DNA of 64,000 nucleotides from Branchiostoma floridae (taxonomy: Eukaryota; Chordata; Leptocardii; Amphioxiformes; Branchiostomatidae): assembly GCF_000003815.2 (NCBI RefSeq), contig NC_049990.1:5037069-5101068 (forward strand). Reading direction: 5' to 3'. The first letter of the stretch is position 1, and each line of letters starts with the position of its first letter. The position numbers were made by a program, and so were the translations under genes. Below, one piece after another: positions 58,561-64,000 of this stretch. The notes below the pieces were generated by a model that worked only from the letters and a program-made list of their open reading frames with translations, did no database searches and had not been told where the DNA came from.

Positions 58561-58936
58561 CTAGAGGAGTTCCCTTATGCGGCTGTTTTGACAGAACGCT
58601 AGAAGAAATAAAACGGCTAGAATATCTGTATCTGTATCTATATAGCCGGTATAACCGCCGTTCGGCGTAACACATGCACAAGCACAAAAATTCCACATAC
58701 CCTCCTGCCCTGACACCAAGGAAGCAATATTTAGTACAAATTGTATCAATTTGTGCACAAAGGTACTCCTAGCGTCGATCAATACCCAAAACAAGAAACA
58801 CCAACAGAAAACAGTAACGAAAACACAATACCTTTAAGCTGTTATGCCGCAAAGCCAGTGTGTCGGCCTGCTAATACCTTATGTTTAATTCTCTAAGGCT
58901 ATACAAGTGGTACCACCAATCCAAAATCATACCAAC

Positions 58937-59000
58937 CTGTCTTATGTCGTTGATTTTGTTACGTAGATTTTCTCCTGGTCAAGCCAACAATTCTCGTCAC
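58937..59000 (-). other. Non-coding first exon of the right LRR-Ig receptor
   Basis: Minus strand ends gacataagacag followed by donor GTTGGTATG (58936). Conserved with the left gene's exon 46500-46595. The 5' limit is approximate. Confidence 0.5.
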
Positions 59001-59074
59001 AATCTTCCCTCTGCATTTAGTACATATTTAGCAAAAGGTTACCGACAGTTTTAGCCGAGCTCCGTGCAGCGGGT

Positions 59075-59165
59075 GTGTGGAGACACGCCTGGACCGACTC
59101 ATTAACGTCTGGGATCTGTGCTAACGTCACTTGCGCAGTGTGCGGGGTGACGAATTTAGTTATAC
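59075..59165 (-). promoter_or_regulatory. Conserved promoter block of the right LRR-Ig receptor
   Basis: Inverted copy of 46205-46310. The CRE-like site is tgacgtta here (59129-59122) instead of the perfect tgacgtca, and the ccccgcacactgcgca GC-rich block is kept. Confidence 0.5.
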
Positions 59166-59365
59166 TCACCAAACCTTAGTATATGCTTTAAGTGTTAGTG
59201 TATCTTTAGGTATAAGTGATGTTAAGGAGTAAATAGTCTCAATGTTATGTGCTGTTTTATGTAACGTCATTGTCTAATGAATCCAGGAAGACTAGTGTTG
59301 CACAGTGTTCACATTGTACTCACTAATGGAGATCTTTTGAATAAACAAATAAAATTTAACAATAA

Positions 59366-59515
59366 ACTCTCCAAGCAGAGGTTCGGCTCCGGTTGGTTTT
59401 GACGTGTTTTAGCTGGCGGACAGAAAGAAAACGATAAAAAATAGACAGCCCGACGAAAATGAGTCACACACGTCAGAAACCAGCATACGCGAACTTCTGC
59501 TTAAATTGGAGAGTG
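59366..59515. mobile_element. MITE of the TCTCCAAGCAGA family
   Basis: Left ctctccaagcagaggttcgg, right cgaacttctgcttaaattgg then agag. The interior (tagacagcccgac) resembles the element at 1484-1667. Confidence 0.6.
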
Positions 59516-59869
59516 AAAATGATAATTTATTATAGTCCCTGTCATTTTTTCCTAAGTGAGTTTTGTCAAAACGAATAGAAGCTTAATTAAGCCGCTGCTC
59601 CAGAGAACATCATAGATCCAGGACCTTGAGAAACGTTATTGTTTCTTTACAAAGCCATTGAACGAAAAGCCTCCAGTGAGAGCGCAAGTGATGGTCTGAT
59701 GATGAGAGCCATCTAGCGACCATATTATTAACTACACCCGGTACCCATACTTCTGTCACAGGGAACAGCCGAAGCACCAGCGGGCTCGGCGAAGTTTAAG
59801 AGTCAGGTAACCATAGCATGGTGAGCTTGTCGGCACCTCTATGGTGGTTACAGTTCTGGTTCAGTTCAT

Positions 59870-60130
59870 CCTCGGGGAGGTGACACCATCGTCTCCACAT
59901 ATTCATGTCCAGCATGATCGAACGGAGCTCGCCGGCCTCCAACTACTAGTCCAAGCCCGTGTCCTCCAGCAGTAGCTTCCTGAGTGTGACCGAAGGGCGG
60001 CCACGCCTGCGCGGCTCGTTTGGTTCCCAAAGCAAGACCTCTCCTGCCATTTCCTCATGACGCACCACGTGACCTGCCAAACGGAATCTTCGGCTGCGGA
60101 CAGTGTTATGATTAACCACCCGGCTAGTTA
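59870..60130 (-). pseudogene. Decayed LINE reverse-transcriptase C-terminus
   Basis: Minus-strand translation has RRFRLAGHVVRHEEMAGEVL, then LLWEPNEPRRRGRPSVTLRK and LLLEDTGLD, typical of the end of non-LTR reverse transcriptases. Two consecutive in-frame TAG codons (59948-59943) are followed by more homologous-looking sequence (ELRSIMLDMNMWRRW). Inactive remnant with no poly(A) visible. Confidence 0.65.
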
Positions 60131-61240
60131 TATAGAGCACACCGAGAATTCTACCTAGGTTGGTTTCAATTAATCTGACTGAGTCCTTTGGTTTAAGAGC
60201 AAGGTTTATGGTGATTTTAATGGGTTGGGTATCCAACTCAGGATTCAGGTTATAAAAAAAAAAATTAAGCTCGTATTTCCACAGACCTGTGATCATCTAT
60301 TTCGGGTTGGAAGTCATTGCCCCAAAGCGTCAAGCGGACACATCCTCTTAATCTTTTCTTGAGATCTCGAGCTTTAAATAACGCTTACGGATGTGCAAAG
60401 GTTAGGTGTGACAGGTCGATCGTTCCGTGTATTAGAACTATCGCGTGCCTACGAAGCTAAGTGTGTTACGGCGAAGGTCGGTTAGACAGGCTAAACACTG
60501 ATACAGATGTATTGGGAGACTGACAGCGACTGGTGTGTAACCCAATATATCATAACCTAAAAATACTTGAATGGAAACCCTACTACAGGATCAAGGTCAA
60601 TAAATACTAAGTGTATGAGCCACTAGTACCGAGCCACAACATGTAATGTTTTAACTGACGGATTTCTCTATCTTAGGAGCGGCAGTAGCGAGAAAGGCCA
60701 TCTGGAAATATCATGATTAAATATATAAGAGCTCAGAAATGGGCTTTCGATACTTTGGATACTCTATTCACTGCATAAGATATGTCTTAGTACGAAGGAC
60801 TGGATCCGATAAAACACGCCTATTATAGAAAGCTGGTCCGAGAAGAATGGTTACCAGGCTAGTAGTAACCGCCCGACAAGGCCGTCTTTTCTTCGTGAAT
60901 ACCCCACGCTAAACAGGAAGTGCCTTGGCCCGGATCGGGGACGCCAGGTAAAGGAAGTGGTTACCGTAATTTCATATTACTGCCAAGGTTCCGTCAAGAT
61001 CACAACAATAGAACCAGCTAGTATCAGGATCAGACGAGTACCTCCAAGATCAAACTTGTTTCGACCGGAAATAGCGGCCCCACTTGTTTCCCATAAATTG
61101 CCGAAGTCGGCTGCTCGGGCCGATCAGACTGCAGCTACAGGCGAGCCTCCCGGACGTGAGTGGTGACAGGGAGAAGTGGAGAGAGCGGGTGTGAACATTT
61201 GTTTTGTGTGTAGAAAACCTTCGCTGACAAGTTATCAAGC

Positions 61241-61298
61241 ATGGTGCGGTGTTTGAAGGGAGGATTGTTGTCGTCACTTGGGGCTTTCCTCATACAAG
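61241..61298 (+). CDS. Possible first coding exon of a gene running off the window
   Basis: ATG, then a short hydrophobic stretch (MVRCLKGGLLSSLGAFLIQ, 19 codons plus one base) ending at a good donor GTACGT. A phase-1 intron after a signal-like sequence is a common layout. The preceding ~250 bp are CpG-richer than the surroundings. No later exon was found up to 64000, and I do not recognise the product; it may be chance. Confidence 0.25.
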
Positions 61299-61362
61299 GT
61301 ACGTACGCATTTGCTGCCTTTTCTAGTCATGAAAAACGGGAGGGGACAGAGACACAGAGTCA

Positions 61363-61431
<69 letters not shown>

Positions 61432-61500
61432 CACACAAGCACACGTGCACACACACATACGCGCACAGACACATACGCGCACACACACACATACATACGC
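61363..61500. repeat. (CA)n microsatellite
   Basis: CA run grading into acatacgcgcac variants. The His/Thr-rich and Cys/Val-rich open frames here are artefacts. Confidence 0.95.
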
Positions 61501-61903
61501 GCACACATGTACAAGTACAGTGAGGGAGAACGAAAATAAAATCTGTTGTTGCCTTAACCATGTCAATTGGTGTATGGGGGAGCGACAAACTACGCGTTCA
61601 AGCCCATGTCATATGACACTACGTACAACAAGTCTAAATGTTTAAAAGAGTTATCGTATGGCACGTTGGGGTCAAAAGTGACACTTCTTCAGACTCACTT
61701 GCTCAATTCATCTTTCAACAAATTGTCAACTAAGTATGAGGCCTGCTGTATGTCCCATTGCCGTTTACGTATTGTTAAACTTTCCGCTATTAAAGGACAA
61801 TAGTAATATCCGGCAGTCGACTATTTTACAACTCGTACCGTTCCCGTAGTCTAGACGGATTCCCGTTACATTCTTAGTACGACTGACCAGTAGGAAATTG
61901 CTC

Positions 61904-62179
61904 ATCTTCAAGCAGAGGTTTGGGTCTTGGTGTCTTTTGACTGGCTTCACTGTTTTTGTAGATATATAGCTGTCAGAAAAAGTTGTCAGCTGTCAGATGT
62001 TTGGTATATGGTTGTAACTTTTTTTTTCTGACAGCTATCTACGCAAATAGAGATGACAGTCAGAAAACCAAGCAAATGTTAGGGTCGTGGCGTTTTCTGA
62101 CTGGCTCCTCTATTTGTGTAGCTAGCTGTCTGAAAAAGTTACGACATTATAGACTTACACCCCACATCTGCTTGGAGAT
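61904..62179. mobile_element. MITE of the TCTCCAAGCAGA family with nested inverted repeats
   Basis: Left atcttcaagcagaggt, right acatctgcttggagat. Direct taggaaat flanks lie at 61891-61898 and 62180-62187. The core repeats gtagatatatagctgtcaga and ttttttctgacagctatct in both orientations. Confidence 0.65.
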
Positions 62180-62963
62180 TAGGAAATAACAGGTCATGTG
62201 TCATGTCTACATAAACCACTTGTCGCTGTTTCGATAATTAAAAGATGAACAGCCTCATAGAAAGAGCGGTAGGTGACTAATAGGTCAATTAGCATTGATG
62301 CGAAAGACCTTGTACAACGTACAAAATACACTTCCTGTTGTCTGTGCTACCTCAGCTCTGATCTAGCCTCCTCCACCGGCCTCTCTGGGGGCATTGACAA
62401 AAGTTGTTGGTAGGCCTAGCCTCTACCAGACTCCGGCCTGGTCGAATATTAATAGGGGACTTTGGCCAAGTTAGGAATAAAAGTCTAGGAGTTAATTGGC
62501 CTAGTAGTGAACTGACCGGCCGGCTGGATAGACTGCAAAAGACTGACTGAGATCCCATGGCAACTTTTCAAGTGTCCCTATTTGGCCAAATTCTTCTCTT
62601 TTGTAATCCACCTGACAAGTCTGCTTGGAGACTACGAGTAGTGACGGGAGTTTTGGTCGCACAACATTCGCCGTTTAAGTGGAAATGGAGGCAAATAACT
62701 TGTACTCTATTGCAAACAAAAATGCGTAGTTGTACTCCATCAGTTTACAAGACGACTTTCGTGTGCTTTATAAGGTGATTAATCTTGACCTTAGGTAGCA
62801 GGGCCAGTCAAAGCGGATGTACTTAGAGTGACAACTGATGAGAGGCAAACAAATAAGCGGGAGTGGCCAGGCTACTTCATCTCAAACAAAAATGCGTAGT
62901 TGTACTTCATCAGCATACAAGACGACTTTCGTGTGCTTTATAGAGGGATCAAACCCGACCTCA

Positions 62964-63149
62964 GGCCCCCTTTCCACTAGGACGGCGCTCTCGCCACGCT
63001 CTCTCTGCGACCTATAATTTGACATATCTCACAGCGAATTGTAAAGGAACGAAACGAATCTTTTTATACTTTGTGGGTTTTGTTATCTTCTCAGTCACAC
63101 TTTTACGTTTTGTATGATATACCCATTCTGAAAGCGAAGGTTACACATT
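62964..63149. mobile_element. Fold-back MITE broken by a LINE insertion
   Basis: Inverted-orientation relative of 314-556 (ccctttccactaggacggcg, ctctctgcgacctataattt, cacttttacgttttgtatga). It stops at ggttacaca, exactly where the poly(T) of the next element starts; its other half is not seen. Confidence 0.65.
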
Positions 63150-63779
63150 TTTTTTTTTTTTTTTTTTTATTCAATATAACTTTCAAATACAGAAAAGAAA
63201 CCCTGTGGCAAGCCCCCTAATATAACATAATATACATAATGAGGAGTAACTTATTACAAAGAATGTTGGTCTCGAAAGTTAATAACAGAAGATTGTGTCA
63301 CAAAAATAAGGCTTAGTATTCGAAGATACATTCTTAAATATGGCATATTTTGCATGTAATAAACATTGATTCAAGTATTTATTCATTTTCTGCTTGTTAA
63401 CCTTACCATACATAATATCAGTTTTCGTTAATACAATATGTTCTGAAAAGGTTTTGAGCCACCATGAGCAAAAGTCGTTCCAATAACTAATAACATAGAT
63501 ACAATCTACAAACAGGTGGTTTAGGTTTTGTTTGTTGTTACAAAAAGGACATTTATCTGAGTCTGTAACTTTGATTTTCTTTAAATAGCAATTTGTCGGC
63601 AAAAATCTATGTATGATCTTATACTGAAAGTACTGTAGTTTAACATTCTTAGTACATGTGAAAGGTAATAAATACACTTTTTCCAAGTTGTTTTCATTTT
63701 CTAGAACGCTTAACAATTCATCTTGGCCCGTTGGGGGTTCAAATGTTGTTAAAAGTCTAAAGCTCTCACCATTAGACAC
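63149..63779 (-). mobile_element. 5'-truncated non-LTR retrotransposon (LINE) 3' end
   Basis: On the minus strand a 166-aa open frame (63779-63279) ends an ORF2-like protein: KLQYFQYKIIHRFLPTNCYL followed by DSDKCPFCNNKQNLNHLFVDC, the CX2C...HX4C motif found at the C-terminus of many LINE reverse transcriptases. About 105 bp of 3' UTR and a poly(A) tract (poly(T) on plus, about 63150-63172) follow. A stop lies directly upstream of the Met, so only the 3' end is present. Intact frame and tail suggest a fairly young insertion. Confidence 0.7.
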
Positions 63780-64000
63780 TTAGCCATGTGATTATCAATT
63801 GTCAGTGATGCTCATAACTCCAGATATGATTGATTGAAAATGCACATGGCCTGGGTGGCCAACAGTTTGGCCTACCAGTCTGGTCTCCCAGTCTGCCTGG
63901 CCAGAGATCTGGGAATACTAGGCCAAAATCTAGGACACCGAGTCTGACCTCATTGGGCCAGAGGGCCAGCGCACTCTAAATCATCACAGACTACCAGTCT
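63780..64000. other. Window end, low-complexity-like sequence
   Basis: Repeats of accagtctg / ggccagag / gccaacagtttggcc type words from 63848 onward, suggesting a degenerate short-period repeat. No coding character. Confidence 0.4.

Larger units (their letters stand above)
46205..59165. repeat. Large inverted duplication carrying two convergent receptor genes
   Basis: The left arm (about 46205-49860) and right arm (about 59165-53877) match in reverse complement and in order: promoter block, non-coding exon with donor, a gtcaagaagaaaatc...acagctactgattac segment, a TG/CA microsatellite, an intron end and a coding exon. The ~4 kb spacer holds unrelated tandem repeats. The arms differ by deletions, a MITE and local duplications, so the event is not recent. 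Confidence 0.8.

Overview
This is eukaryotic DNA from an animal. Genes are split by GT-AG introns and spaced kilobases apart, and the intergenic DNA is full of short inverted-repeat transposons, tRNA-derived SINEs, decayed retroelements and dinucleotide microsatellites. The gene content (a CUB-domain gene cluster, an rBAT-type heavy chain, near-intronless LRR-Ig receptors) fits a cephalochordate (amphioxus, Branchiostoma). That is inference from family content and repeat style; I could not align anything. A 100-base run of N (36492-36591) shows it is a draft assembly.

Layout. (1) 1-8880: intergenic, many MITE-like elements, no gene seen. (2) 8963-29272: three minus-strand paralogues in tandem (8963-12701, 14113-18541, 21041-29272). 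Each has seven exons with identical intron phases (1,0,1,2,1,1). Each encodes a ~281-286 aa secreted protein: signal peptide, two CUB domains, a Thr/Pro linker, and a last small exon coding an acidic Ser-Gly tail. All three share a TATA box with a forkhead-like motif just upstream. (3) 31640-40764: a plus-strand 12-exon gene for a 766 aa type II membrane protein of the SLC3A1/rBAT family. It keeps the light-chain cysteine and all three GH13 catalytic positions. (4) 40765-46200: intergenic, with degenerate tandem repeats and a retroelement end carrying a hammerhead-like core. (5) 46205-59165: a large inverted duplication. Its arms carry two convergent single-coding-exon receptor genes. The right, minus-strand gene (53877-56495) encodes LRRs, one Ig domain, a Ser/Thr stalk, a TM segment and a tyrosine-rich tail. 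The left, plus-strand copy (48215-49858) lacks the entire LRR region but has more YxN tyrosine motifs. Both share a promoter block and a non-coding first exon. (6) 59166-64000: LINE remnants, MITEs and one weak candidate first exon.

Exon boundaries were set by hand from splice signals and reading frame. All four multi-exon models close in frame. The CUB proteins probably act outside the cell. The SLC3 protein should pair with an SLC7 light chain for amino-acid transport. The receptor pair looks like one signalling and one LRR-less variant of the same family. No functional link between the three gene groups is visible.
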